A stretch of DNA of 64,000 bases from JAAFJT01 sp043744275 (GTDB taxonomy: Bacteria; Bacteroidota; Bacteroidia; Chitinophagales; Saprospiraceae): assembly GCA_043744275.1 (NCBI GenBank), contig JAYTUY010000173.1, positions 1-64,000 on the forward strand, written 5' to 3'. How positions within the stretch are numbered: position 1 is the stretch's first letter; each line of letters opens with the position of its first letter. A program made the translations under genes and the position numbers. The notes beneath the pieces are model-generated. The model worked only from the letters and a program-made list of their open reading frames with translations, had not been told where the DNA came from and did not search any database. Positions 30,652 to 39,755 of the stretch are shown one piece after another.

Positions 30652-30744
30652 TGGTTGAGATAATTTGTTTAAATTCTCACTTTATTTAATGTATATAAGA
30701 TTGTACCAAATTTAGATTATAGGCACCCCCTCAGTAAAAATCGT

Positions 30745-30782
30745 AAAAAAGCCTTACAAAATGTCATTTTGCAAGGCTTTTT
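30745..30782 (-). terminator. Terminator of the second kinase, beside a signal motif
   Basis: AAAAGCCTTACAAAATG pairs with CATTTTGCAAGGCTTTT (one mismatch), almost the same stem as 29125-29162. On the minus strand a T-run then ACTGAGGGGGT (motif 30727) follows. Stem and motif were probably duplicated together with the kinase gene. Confidence 0.88.
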
Positions 30783-30801
30783 ATATTTAAATAGGCTAAT
30801 T

Positions 30802-32865
30802 TCAAGCATTTACAAATTCTAATTTTTTAACCAATTTATTTTCTAATACTGCTGCTTTAGGCAATGTGAAATAAAACGTTGTGCCTTCATTCAAGTCAGA
30901 TTTTATCCAAATTTTACCGCCATAGGTTTCTACTATCCTCGTACAAAATGATAAGCCGATGCCTGTGCCGTCGTATTCGCTTTGGGTATGTAGGCGGCGG
31001 AACATGGCGAATACTTTGTCTTGATTTTCAGGCGCAATGCCTATGCCGTTGTCAGTGACGGAGAAGACACATTCGTTGAGGTTGTTGCGTTGCATATCTA
31101 TTTGAATAATGGGTTGTTCTGACCTATTATATTTGATACCGTTGTTGATAAAATTTTGAAAAAGCTGCGTGATGAGCGAAGTATGCCCCCTCAGTATTGG
31201 CAGGTTTTCGTAGTCAATCACGGCATTTTTTTCACGAATGAGGCTTTGCATGTTCATTTCTGCTACAAAAATGCACTTGTTAATATCTACTTTTGAAGGC
31301 TCTCCTAAGTTTTTATCTATTTTAGAATAATTCAACAAATCTTCTATCAACCTTGCTGATTGAGTGGCATTGGATTTTATATAGTTAAAATACTCGCGGT
31401 CTGTTTCATCAAATTTTTCTTTATTACGGCGTTCAAAAAGCTGTGCAAAAGACATAATGCTGCGCAGCGGAGCCTTGAGATCATGCGAAGCGATATGGGC
31501 AAATTCAGTCAATTCTTTATTGCTGACTTCTAATCTGTAAGCATATTCCTTGAGTTCTTCCTCCTTCATATTGACGTTGCCTAAGGCATTTTGAAGCTCG
31601 TTGGTGCGCTCAGCCACTATTTGCTCGAGCATCCTATTTTGCTGATTGATTTGCTCTTGTTGATGCATAACAGAATCCATCAAGCTATTGCGATGTCGGT
31701 TGTGCTCTTCATTAATCAGTCCGAATCGGTGCGCAATGGCATATGAGAGTACAATGGCTTCCATGCCAATACCCACGTGTAAGGCGTAGGCTGTATAGTT
31801 ATTATAAGGTAAAACGCCTGAATTTTCAAGTAAGAAAATGACTAAACCAACGCTCAGACAAGCCCAACCTAAAAGATAATATTTAGCAGTAGGATTGCCT
31901 CTGCGCCAAACAATGATGGCAGCAGAAACGACAGCGAAAGTACCTAAAGGCATAATGAGTTGTACGACTATCATGCTCAACTCTAAATAACCTAAAAATG
32001 CGACGAAAGTATTAATTGAGTAGAGCCATAATAGACCAGAAATGGTTTTATGAATGCGAGGCAATTCAGTTTGAGTATTTAAAAATCTTGCCGTAAACAT
32101 CATTCCAAAAACGCCTGCCAGATTGGGGCACATCATCGTAAAGTCATTCAAATATGGTTTATTGGCAAATAAAAATTCAATTAAAAAACCATGATGTCTG
32201 AAAATAAAACAACTACCGAAGAACAAATAAAGACTATAAAGCAAGTAAACTCTATCTTTTAATCTCAGAAAAACGAAAAAATTATACAGTACAAATACCA
32301 TAATCACGCCTACGAAAAGACCTTGTAGCATATCATCGTGATGATATTCTTTGATAAGGGCTTTGTATGTACCGATGCGAGGTTTGATATTGGATGTCCA
32401 TCGAACTTGAGCGTTGACATAATATGTTATTGGTTGATTTGAATTTTTAAGTTCAAAAACGATATTATTCAAATGCAATGGGCGCGTTTCTATAAATGTA
32501 TTTTGCCCGCCTTCTTGAACGCTTGTAACTATACCATTTTCGACTGAATAAAGTCGAGCAGTATCTATCAAAGGGAAAGTCAATTCGAGAAAAGTAGGGG
32601 CTAAATTTTTTTTATCAATTGTGAATTTTAGCCAAATATTTTTTGGACGACCATTGCCCATCAGAACATGCTCATTGGGCAGAGATTCAAATTGAGTCTC
32701 TTGCATGATTTTTTCTATTGTCACATCTTTCGTGGCATTTGGTTTTAATTGACAATACTTCCCGATGAATAGCAATGTGTCGTTGCTATTGATGGTTATG
32801 TTGTTCTGACTTTTTAATGTGTAAAAAGAAAAGAAAAAAATAGAAAATAAGGTGAAAAACCTCAT
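30802..32865 (-). CDS. 7TMR-DISM sensor histidine kinase
   Basis: 687 residues. A signal peptide (about 1-19) and an extracellular 7TMR-DISM-type domain (to about 175) are followed by seven hydrophobic spans (about 185-385: DDMLQGLFVGVIMVFVLYNF onward). A coiled coil (QQEQINQQNRMLEQIVAERT), a HisKA domain with HIASHDLKAPLRS (about 465) and HATPase boxes NFINNGIKYN, DNGIGI and GTGIGLSFCTRIVETYGGKIW complete it. 7TMR-DISM modules are proposed to sense small ligands such as carbohydrates. No response regulator is adjacent. One motif copy (31187) encodes the shared PILRG. Confidence 0.93.
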   Translation of the reverse strand: MRFFTLFSIFFFSFYTLKSQNNITINSNDTLLFIGKYCQLKPNATKDVTIEKIMQETQFESLPNEHVLMGNGRPKNIWLKFTIDKKNLAPTFLELTFPLIDTARLYSVENGIVTSVQEGGQNTFIETRPLHLNNIVFELKNSNQPITYYVNAQVRWTSNIKPRIGTYKALIKEYHHDDMLQGLFVGVIMVFVLYNFFVFLRLKDRVYLLYSLYLFFGSCFIFRHHGFLIEFLFANKPYLNDFTMMCPNLAGVFGMMFTARFLNTQTELPRIHKTISGLLWLYSINTFVAFLGYLELSMIVVQLIMPLGTFAVVSAAIIVWRRGNPTAKYYLLGWACLSVGLVIFLLENSGVLPYNNYTAYALHVGIGMEAIVLSYAIAHRFGLINEEHNRHRNSLMDSVMHQQEQINQQNRMLEQIVAERTNELQNALGNVNMKEEELKEYAYRLEVSNKELTEFAHIASHDLKAPLRSIMSFAQLFERRNKEKFDETDREYFNYIKSNATQSARLIEDLLNYSKIDKNLGEPSKVDINKCIFVAEMNMQSLIREKNAVIDYENLPILRGHTSLITQLFQNFINNGIKYNRSEQPIIQIDMQRNNLNECVFSVTDNGIGIAPENQDKVFAMFRRLHTQSEYDGTGIGLSFCTRIVETYGGKIWIKSDLNEGTTFYFTLPKAAVLENKLVKKLEFVNA

Positions 32866-33182
32866 GATTGATTGGTTTTAATGGTTTATTGTTAAGATTC
32901 TTCGTTCACTTTGCTTCGAATACTGAGGGGGTCACAGATTTTAATTTTTCTGTCATTTTTTTTACCCAATTCAGTGTATTGGCACGCGTAACACCAACTG
33001 TACAAAAGACTATACCAATTATCTCAAGTTTTTCTTTGTTTTTTTTACACATTCTAATTCATTATCAATGGTTTTTAGGTTTCAATGATTGGAATCATAA
33101 GAGCTGACTTAAAAAGAAAACAGTGTTTATATTAGCTCAACTACTTAATATGTGTTGAAAAAGAGTTTTTGGTTTTTTTTCC

Positions 33183-33190
33183 TACTTTTG
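33183..33190 (+). promoter_or_regulatory. Probable -7 box of pgi (TACTTTTG)
   Basis: TACTTTTG fits the Bacteroidota -7 consensus TAnnTTTG, 20 nt before the ATG at 33211. A TTTG at 33168 is only 11 nt upstream, so the -33 element is uncertain. Confidence 0.4.
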
Positions 33191-33210
33191 CGCCTTATTT
33201 TAATCATAAA

Positions 33211-34878
33211 ATGAAAGCTATGTTTCCGAATATAAATCCAACCGCTACCAAATCGTGGCGCAAATTGACTAAGCACTATAAAGCGGTGAAAAGCACGCCC
33301 ATGAAAACGCTTTTTGCTGAAAATCCTGAACGTTTTGAGCAATTATCCCTTCGTTTTGAAGATATTTTGATTGATTATTCTAAAAATATTGTCACCGATG
33401 AGACGATGTCTTTACTCATCAAATTGGCTAAAGAATGTGGTTTGAAGGCAGCGATTGATGCTATGTTTAAAGGTGAAACAATTAATGCAACTGAAAATAG
33501 GGCGGTCTTGCACACGGCTTTGCGCAATAGGTCGGGCAAGCCTGTGATAGTGGATGGAAAAGATGTGATGCCAGAAGTGAAGGCGGTTTTGAAGAAAATG
33601 GAAGCGTTTTGCTCAAAAGTTATATCAGGCAGTTGGAAAGGCTATACGGGTAAGTCGATTACGGATATTGTCAATATCGGCATCGGCGGCTCGGATTTAG
33701 GTCCTGTGATGGTGACTGAAGCCTTGAAACCTTATGCCAATCATCTGAAAGTGCATTTTGTTTCTAATGTGGACGCAACACATTTAGTTGAAGTTTTGAA
33801 AACTGTTAATTTTGAAACCACGCTTTTTTTGATTGCCTCCAAGACATTTACCACGCAGGAGACGATGGCAAATGCGCATTCAGCCCGTCAGTTTTTCCTT
33901 CAAGAAGCGAAGGATGAAAAGCATATTAAATGTCATTTTGTCGCACTTTCTACCAATGAAAAAGACGTCGTCAAATTCGGGATTGATGCGGCTAATATGT
34001 TTGGTTTTTGGGATTGGGTAGGCGGTCGCTATTCATTGACCTCCGCTATTGGTTTGTCTATTGCCTTGAATATTGGTTTTGATAATTTCAAAAAGATGTT
34101 GGAAGGCTTTCATTCAATGGATAAACACTTTCAAAATACGCCTTTTGAACGCAATTTGCCCGTTTTAATGGCGATGATTGGGGTTTGGTATGTCAATTTT
34201 TTTGGAGCAGAATCAGAAGCCATTTTGCCCTACGACCAATATATGCATCGCTTTGCCGCTTATTTTCAACAAGGCAATATGGAGAGCAACGGTAAATGCG
34301 TGGGTAGAAATGGCGAAGGTGTCAATTACCAAACGGGACCCATTATTTGGGGCGAGCCAGGCACGAATGGTCAACATGCTTTTTATCAATTGATTCATCA
34401 AGGGACACGCTTGATTCCTTGCGATTTCCTCGCGCCTGCTATCAGCCACAATCCAATTGGCGAGCATCATACGCTTTTATTGTCCAATTTTTTTGCTCAA
34501 ACGCAGGCTTTGATGATGGGTAAAACGGAAGAACAAGTCGTTACAGAGTTTGAAAAAGCAAGTAAAAAGCCTTCAGAATATGAAAAACTCGTTTCTTTCA
34601 AGGTTTTTGAAGGCAATCGACCGACCAATTCTATTTTATTTAAATTATTGACGCCTCGGACTTTGGGCAGTTTGATAGCCTTGTATGAGCATAAAATATT
34701 CGTTCAAGGCGTTATCTGGAATGTCTATAGTTTTGATCAATGGGGTGTTGAATTGGGTAAACAATTAGCCAATAATATACTGCCTGAATTGCGAAATACT
34801 GAGGGGGTCAATAAGAAGGTAACTAAATTTGATAGCTCTACCAATGGTTTGATAAATGCTTGGAAAGAGATGAGGTGA
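33211..34878 (+). CDS. pgi: Glucose-6-phosphate isomerase
   Basis: Interconverts glucose 6-phosphate and fructose 6-phosphate in glycolysis and gluconeogenesis. Both family signatures are present: VGGRYSLTSAIGLSIAL and SFDQWGVELGKQLA. Also visible are GIGGSDLGPVMVTEAL, SKTFTTQETMANA and DSSTNGLI. The frame is open to a TTG at 33169, but the ATG at 33211 gives 555 residues, the usual length (E. coli 549). A motif copy (34797) encodes Asn-Thr-Glu-Gly-Val in a variable segment near the C-terminus. The stop codon abuts a heptanucleotide repeat that fills the gap to recX. Confidence 0.95.
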   Translation: MKAMFPNINPTATKSWRKLTKHYKAVKSTPMKTLFAENPERFEQLSLRFEDILIDYSKNIVTDETMSLLIKLAKECGLKAAIDAMFKGETINATENRAVLHTALRNRSGKPVIVDGKDVMPEVKAVLKKMEAFCSKVISGSWKGYTGKSITDIVNIGIGGSDLGPVMVTEALKPYANHLKVHFVSNVDATHLVEVLKTVNFETTLFLIASKTFTTQETMANAHSARQFFLQEAKDEKHIKCHFVALSTNEKDVVKFGIDAANMFGFWDWVGGRYSLTSAIGLSIALNIGFDNFKKMLEGFHSMDKHFQNTPFERNLPVLMAMIGVWYVNFFGAESEAILPYDQYMHRFAAYFQQGNMESNGKCVGRNGEGVNYQTGPIIWGEPGTNGQHAFYQLIHQGTRLIPCDFLAPAISHNPIGEHHTLLLSNFFAQTQALMMGKTEEQVVTEFEKASKKPSEYEKLVSFKVFEGNRPTNSILFKLLTPRTLGSLIALYEHKIFVQGVIWNVYSFDQWGVELGKQLANNILPELRNTEGVNKKVTKFDSSTNGLINAWKEMR

Positions 34879-34983
34879 ATTAGGAATTAGGAATTAGGAA
34901 TTAGGAAATTCCAAATTCCAAATTCCAAATTCCAAATTCCTAATTCCTAATTCCAATTTCCTAATTCCTAATTCCTAATTTAA
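34879..34983. repeat. Heptanucleotide array with both orientations (AATTAGG / AAATTCC / TAATTCC)
   Basis: Starts right after the pgi stop codon. Four AATTAGG units are followed by about five AAATTCC and several TAATTCC or AATTTCC units, so the first part is complementary to the last and may fold into a stem. It ends 7-8 nt before the recX start. Confidence 0.9.
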
Positions 34984-34990
34984 TTTTCAT

Positions 34991-35476
34991 TTGGAGCAAA
35001 AGAAAAAATATCACTCTCAAGAAGCGGCTTTGCTAAAGCTGCAAAGTTATTGTGCCTATCAAGAGCGTTGCCATGATGAGGTGAAGACGAAGCTTTTTGA
35101 TTTGGGTATTTATGGCGATAAGGCAGATGAGATTACCGCTCAATTAATCAGCGATAATTTTTTGAATGAAGAAAGATTCGCCACCAGCTATGCGAGGGGT
35201 AAGTTTAGGATAAAAAGATGGGGGAAAGTCCGCATCAAACAGGAATTAAAATTAAGGCATATTCCCGAATATTCTATCAAAAAAGCCATGCAAGCCATTG
35301 ATACTGAGGGGGGGTATATCGAGACATTAAAAAGCGTAATTCGTTCAAAATCAAAGGATTATGAAGGAGATGTTCAGAAAAAACAGAAGCTGGCGGTTCA
35401 TGCTATGCGTAAGGGATTTGAGTCTGATTTGGTGTGGGAAGTTTTGAATAAGGAAAATGATTTGTTTGAGAGTTAA
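34991..35476 (+). CDS. recX: Regulatory protein RecX
   Basis: 161 residues. RecX inhibits RecA filaments. The family pattern is clear: ALLKLQSYCAYQERCHDEVKTKLFDLG, then ITAQLISDNFLNEERFATSYARGKFRIKRWGKVRIKQEL. The start is TTG at 34991; no ATG fits the family N-terminus. No Shine-Dalgarno sequence is possible inside the AT-rich array just upstream. A motif copy with seven G (35302) encodes Asp-Thr-Glu-Gly-Gly in the middle. Confidence 0.9.
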   Translation: MEQKKKYHSQEAALLKLQSYCAYQERCHDEVKTKLFDLGIYGDKADEITAQLISDNFLNEERFATSYARGKFRIKRWGKVRIKQELKLRHIPEYSIKKAMQAIDTEGGYIETLKSVIRSKSKDYEGDVQKKQKLAVHAMRKGFESDLVWEVLNKENDLFES

Positions 35477-35530
35477 ATTCTTTCTATATTTAATGCGATA
35501 AAATTTTTAATAACTTTCATAAAAACCATT

Positions 35531-36475
35531 ATGCCAATCCAAGACGAAATCCGTAGCCTCGTATCGAGTGCCAAATTAGATAAAGCCCTTGATAAATTTC
35601 AAGAATGGGCTGCCCCCAATGACCCTGAATTGAACAATCAATTAATTCTGTTGCAAGGGCGTTTGAGTTCGCTCAAGCGGAGTGAAAACCTCGGATTGTT
35701 GTCGTTTTCTGATGTCAGTCGGGAGCGCAATATTCTCACCAATTCAGTATTAAGTTTATTGGATGAAATAAAAGACAATTCAAGTTCTGATTCGTCAACT
35801 ACCAAACCGAATCAAGGCATTGTTGCGCCATCGGGTGATAAAACGTCGCCACCTGATACCAATACTCAAAAAGTCATCCTGTTTTTTGCTTCAAATCCCA
35901 ATGATACAGGCAAATTGCAACTTGAAAAAGAGTTAGTCGGTATCAGTTCAAGTTTGCAAGAGAAACAATTGAAATTTACGATATATCAAAAATGGGCGAC
36001 TAAAGCCAACGAAGTACAAAGAGAAATTGTCACTCGCAAGCCTGCCATTATCCATTTTTCAGGGCATGGTTTGGGTAAAGAATATGCAGGAAGCCGCGGC
36101 ATTGGAAGACCTTCGCAAGATGAATCGGGCTTGATTTTTCAAGATGCCAACGGCAATATGAAAGTCATGCAAACCGACGAATTGAAAAAAATGTTTGAAA
36201 TTTTTGCCAAATACAAAATGAAAGTAGGCACGGTCGTGTTGAACGCTTGCTATTCAGCCAATCAAGCTAAAGCGATTATGCCTTACGTGGATTATGTGGT
36301 GGGCATGACGACAGCAGTAGGCGATGAAGCCGCTATCACTTTTGCCAAAGAATTTTATGGTATTTTAGGTGAAACAGATAACGTAGAAATGGCATTTGAT
36401 TTAGCAGTGAATGCCATCGGTATTGAAGGTTTGAAAGATGAAGATACACCTAAACTTTTTCCGAGAGACGCTTGA
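35531..36475 (+). CDS. Effector-associated-domain CHAT protease
   Basis: 314 residues. The N-terminal helical domain (1-80: AKLDKALDKFQEWAAPNDPEL, LLSFSDVSRERNILTNSVL) resembles effector-associated domains of the EAD11 kind. After a Ser/Thr/Pro linker (84-112) comes a CHAT caspase-like protease (about 114-300), with catalytic His179 in IIHFSGHG and Cys240 in VVLNACYS. EAD-linked peptidases are components of predicted bacterial conflict and antiphage systems, where the EAD recruits the enzyme to a sensor. No partner gene with a matching EAD is adjacent. Substrate unknown. Confidence 0.82.
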   Translation: MPIQDEIRSLVSSAKLDKALDKFQEWAAPNDPELNNQLILLQGRLSSLKRSENLGLLSFSDVSRERNILTNSVLSLLDEIKDNSSSDSSTTKPNQGIVAPSGDKTSPPDTNTQKVILFFASNPNDTGKLQLEKELVGISSSLQEKQLKFTIYQKWATKANEVQREIVTRKPAIIHFSGHGLGKEYAGSRGIGRPSQDESGLIFQDANGNMKVMQTDELKKMFEIFAKYKMKVGTVVLNACYSANQAKAIMPYVDYVVGMTTAVGDEAAITFAKEFYGILGETDNVEMAFDLAVNAIGIEGLKDEDTPKLFPRDA

Positions 36476-36482
36476 TTTTTTT

Positions 36483-36620
36483 AGTGAAAAGATAATAGTG
36501 AAAAGTGAAAAGTGAAAATGCACCAGAGGTGCAATATATAGGTAAAAAATTTATTGGCATTTTACGTTTTTTACTGAGGGGTCTGCATATTTTTCACTTT
36601 TCACTTTTCACTTTTCACTA
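36483..36620. repeat. Inverted heptanucleotide arrays between convergent genes
   Basis: (AGTGAAA)n at 36483-36518 and (TTTTCAC)n at 36591-36619 are complementary. Between them lie the small palindrome GCACC-AGA-GGTGC and a signal motif (36572). The TAG stop of the phosphatase gene is formed by the end of the second array. The layout copies the 1541-1812 intergenic region. Confidence 0.88.
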
Positions 36621-37214
36621 AAAATGAATCATTTGCACCTTCGCCTCCCCTATTTGCTTCACACTCACGATGTACATCGTTGAATAATCATTGTCAGCTA
36701 AATCCTTCTCCACATCCGACCCCCTCAGTATATTGACCAATTGAGGCACAGTATTGGAGTGCCCGACGATGAAAACCTTCTTGCCTTTCTCTAATTTTAT
36801 CAGCGATTCTAAAAGTTCCTTTTGCTTTTTAGCATCATAAATCTCTACTGTGCAGCGTTTGAATGCGGCTAATGGCTTGGCTGTATTTTTAGTTCGTGGC
36901 TTATCTGTTGAATATACTTTATTTATAGGCACTTTTTTGAAAATACTGACTAAAGCCTTAGCACGACCTCGCCCTACTGCGTTCAAATCTGCATTTGTAC
37001 CGCCAGCTGTATCCTTTTCAGCATGTCGAACGATAAAAAAGATGGTGACATCTTTATCGTTAAATCCTTCGATGTTGAGTTTCTCTTGGCTGTTGGGCAT
37101 ACTGACCACACCTTTTCCACTGATTTTTGGAATGGCTTTTTTGTAAGTTATGACATCTTGGGCTTGCATTATTGCAGGCAATAGGATGATAAGGAGTAAG
37201 GTTATTTTTTTCAT
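36618..37214 (-). CDS. Histidine phosphatase family protein, exported
   Basis: 198 residues. An N-terminal signal peptide (MKKITLLLIILLPAIMQAQ) precedes a phosphoglycerate-mutase-like domain: FIVRHAEK (RHG-type catalytic His), NAVGRGRAKAL, VYSTDKPRTKNTAKPL and FIVGHSNTVPQL (second His). The SixA-like size suggests a periplasmic phosphohydrolase. Substrate unknown. It is 36 bp downstream of lysA on the same strand, so it may be read through from there. Confidence 0.85.
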   Translation of the reverse strand: MKKITLLLIILLPAIMQAQDVITYKKAIPKISGKGVVSMPNSQEKLNIEGFNDKDVTIFFIVRHAEKDTAGGTNADLNAVGRGRAKALVSIFKKVPINKVYSTDKPRTKNTAKPLAAFKRCTVEIYDAKKQKELLESLIKLEKGKKVFIVGHSNTVPQLVNILRGSDVEKDLADNDYSTMYIVSVKQIGEAKVQMIHF

Positions 37215-37250
37215 GAAATATGAATTAACTATGCGAATAATGGGTTAAAA

Positions 37251-38516
37251 TTAATAGGGCATACTCACTTCTACTTGATTTTTCAAAATATCTTCCATCG
37301 TTTCTCTCTCGCGAATGAGGTAATCTTGACCTTTGTAAATCATGACTTCGGCAGGGCGAAAGCGGCTATTGTAGTTGCTTGCCATCGTGAAACCGTAGGC
37401 TCCTGCATTCATGAAACAGAGGACATCCCCCGCAGTAATTTCAGGTAAAAGACGGTCTTCAGCGAAATTATCTGTTTCACAAATATAACCCACGACGTTG
37501 TATAACTTCTTGTCTTTCAATGGATTAGAGACGTTGACTATCTCGTGATAGGCATCATACATCATTGGGCGGATGAGGTGATTCAAGCCAGAATCCACCG
37601 CAGCAAAAGATACTGAGGGGTTGTGTTTGACGACATTCACTTGAGCGAAAAAGTAACCACACTCAGCTACGAGGTATTTACCTGGCTCAAAAACGAGCGT
37701 CAAATCTCGACCATATTCTTGACAAAAAGCATTGAATCTATCTGAAATGAGTTTGCCGACCTTCATCATATCTGTTCCTTTGTCGTGCGGTTTGTAGGGG
37801 ACTTTGAAACCGCCGCCGAAATCAAGATATTGCAAATCGGGGAATGTTTTGGCTGTATTGAACATGATTTCAGCCACTTGCAGAAACGTTTCAGCCTCTT
37901 TGATTTCTGAACCTGTGTGTTGGTGTAAGCCATCAATCACCAAACCTGTTTCACGCATCACTTGATGAATATCTTCCACTTGCAAAATGGAAATACCGAA
38001 TTTAGACCGCTCATGAGCTGTCGATATTTTGAGATTGCCACCTGCCATCACGTGCGGATTTAAGCGAATGCCGACGGGATAAGTGCTGCCATATTTTTCA
38101 CCAAATTGTTTCAATAAAGGGATGGAATCCAAATGTATTTTCACTTTCAAACGCACCGCTTCTTCTATTTCATCCCATGCTACGCCCGAAGGTGTATAGC
38201 CAATTTGCGAAGGCTTGAAACCGACATGCAAGCACAACTTAACCTCTTGAATAGACACTGTATCGACGCATGATCCGAGCAAACGCATGAATTTGAGGAT
38301 ATTGATATTGGACAAGGCTTTCATCGCAAAGTTGATGCGAAAGTTTTTAACGGTTGAGAATGCGCCTTCACTCACCCCTTCTTTTGAAGTGGATTTCAAA
38401 AGATGATATTGATTTTCGATAATTTGAGTATCGTAAACATAGAGCGGAGTGCCATATTTTTGACACAAATTGATAGGATTGATGCCTTGAAGGCTCAGAT
38501 TGTTGATGCGGTGCAT
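37251..38516 (-). CDS. lysA: Diaminopimelate decarboxylase
   Basis: 421 residues; PLP-dependent last step of lysine synthesis, from meso-diaminopimelate. PLP lysine is Lys66 in INFAMKALSN. HQHTGSEI, DFGGGFKVPY, EPGKYLVAECGYF and the YICETDNFAEDRLLPE segment with the catalytic cysteine all match the DapDC family, followed by GAYGFTMASNYNSRFRP. The ATG at 38516 is normal. A motif copy (37611) encodes Asn-Pro-Ser-Val. The upstream gap contains a REP-like hairpin and a heptamer array. Confidence 0.94.
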   Translation of the reverse strand: MHRINNLSLQGINPINLCQKYGTPLYVYDTQIIENQYHLLKSTSKEGVSEGAFSTVKNFRINFAMKALSNINILKFMRLLGSCVDTVSIQEVKLCLHVGFKPSQIGYTPSGVAWDEIEEAVRLKVKIHLDSIPLLKQFGEKYGSTYPVGIRLNPHVMAGGNLKISTAHERSKFGISILQVEDIHQVMRETGLVIDGLHQHTGSEIKEAETFLQVAEIMFNTAKTFPDLQYLDFGGGFKVPYKPHDKGTDMMKVGKLISDRFNAFCQEYGRDLTLVFEPGKYLVAECGYFFAQVNVVKHNPSVSFAAVDSGLNHLIRPMMYDAYHEIVNVSNPLKDKKLYNVVGYICETDNFAEDRLLPEITAGDVLCFMNAGAYGFTMASNYNSRFRPAEVMIYKGQDYLIRERETMEDILKNQVEVSMPY

Positions 38517-38559
38517 AGTTATTATTTAGGGCGCAAAGGTAGTTTTTTTGATACAATTT

Positions 38560-38627
38560 GTCGTTCAGTAGGAATCTCTTTTTACCTTAATTAGTTTAAT
38601 GCACAAAAGAGATTCCTACTGAATGAC
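38560..38627. repeat. Hairpin of the GTCATTCAG-AGGAATCTCTTTT family (copy 1)
   Basis: The 23-nt arms 38560-38582 and 38605-38627 are complementary with one G/T exception. The sequence GTCRTTCAGTAGGAATCTC is shared with the palindrome at 61894-61978. It sits between a T9SS protein and lysA and may serve as terminator for the former. Confidence 0.88.
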
Positions 38628-38661
38628 AAAGCGTCGTAAAAAGAAATGGGCAACGAGTTTC

Positions 38662-38696
38662 CACCCATTACCCATTACTTATTACCAATTACCTAT
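38662..38696. repeat. Short heptanucleotide array (ACCCATT and variants)
   Basis: ACCCATT, ACCCATT, ACTTATT, ACCAATT, ACCTATG units. Directly after the stop codon of the T9SS-sorted protein (minus strand). Related to the GGGTAAT array in the E2 gene. Confidence 0.8.
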
Positions 38697-38701
38697 GTAA
38701 T

Positions 38702-39673
38702 TTATTCCGCTACGAAAATCTTTCCTGAAACACGTTGTTCGCCAGAAAGGATTTCATAGAGGTAAGTACCACCTGCAAGGTTTAAACCCTTTAGCTCAGT
38801 ACTGCCTTGTAGCTTTTGATTGTACATCACTCTACCCGTCATGTCGATGACTTTAAAATCATATCCGCCTTGTACATCCGTCAAAATACTGAGGGGTGTA
38901 CCCTTTTGAATAGGATTTGGATAGAAAGTAAATTTGCCTACAGCTTTTTTACTGTTCAAGGTCACTGATTCAATCTTCGTCACGGTCGTTTTACCATCTG
39001 TATCCGTTTGGCGAATGCGGTAGTAAGATACGCCAGTCAAAGGCTTGTCATCATAAGCGGTATAGCTGCTTTTGGTCACCTTATTAGTAGCAGGAATCGC
39101 TGCGCCTATTTTAGTGAACACTTTGCCATCGTCACTGCGCTCAACATTGAAGTCAACCACATCTTTTTCAGACGCTGTTTCCCATGCAAGGGCTACTTTA
39201 TTAGCACCGTCATTTGTGATGGGCGTTGCTTTGAAAGAGAGCCATTCGAGAGGGAGGATGAGTCCGTTATAAGTTATTTCAGTGAAAGGAGATGGCTCAA
39301 CTACTGTGTTGTTAACATCCCCAACAGCGAATGCAAACGAAGTAGGTCCCGTTATCGTAGCAATTTTAGTATAGGTTGTATTGATTAGAGTACCAGGTCC
39401 TACTTGGAAAAAGATAAAAAACTGTCCTGGATTAAGCCCACCTCCTATACCTACACTGGGATTATAACCAGTAGTAAAACCTGGCGCCCCTGTAATGCCA
39501 GTTGGGTCTGGTCCCGTATAATTGAAAATCAAGTTTAAGGAACCTAATGGCACACCCCCAGGCTGATTAGTTATTAAGTAAATATCTAATCCTTGAACTG
39601 ATACATTATATTCTGCTGCTTTAGAGACATGTAGTGATGCAATTGTTAAGAAGAAAATTAATAATTTTTTCAT
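38702..39673 (-). CDS. T9SS type A sorting-domain protein
   Basis: 323 residues. The signal peptide MKKLLIFFLTIASLHVSKA precedes a beta-rich region to about 140, a fibronectin-type segment (ALAWETASEKDVVDFNVERSDDGKVF...YRIRQTDTDGKTT) and a C-terminal T9SS domain (FTFYPNPIQKGTPLSI, DMTGRVMY, LAGGTYLYEI). It is thus exported and anchored at the surface or released. Function unknown. A motif copy (38887) encodes Thr-Pro-Leu-Ser-Ile in the sorting domain. It lies 82 bp after the giant 39756 gene on the same strand. Confidence 0.9.
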   Translation of the reverse strand: MKKLLIFFLTIASLHVSKAAEYNVSVQGLDIYLITNQPGGVPLGSLNLIFNYTGPDPTGITGAPGFTTGYNPSVGIGGGLNPGQFFIFFQVGPGTLINTTYTKIATITGPTSFAFAVGDVNNTVVEPSPFTEITYNGLILPLEWLSFKATPITNDGANKVALAWETASEKDVVDFNVERSDDGKVFTKIGAAIPATNKVTKSSYTAYDDKPLTGVSYYRIRQTDTDGKTTVTKIESVTLNSKKAVGKFTFYPNPIQKGTPLSILTDVQGGYDFKVIDMTGRVMYNQKLQGSTELKGLNLAGGTYLYEILSGEQRVSGKIFVAE

Positions 39674-39755
39674 TTGAATATAATTTTGATTTTAATAAAT
39701 ATTTATAAAATTAGGGGCTTACAAAATCGAAATAAGTAAGCCCCTGATAAAAATA

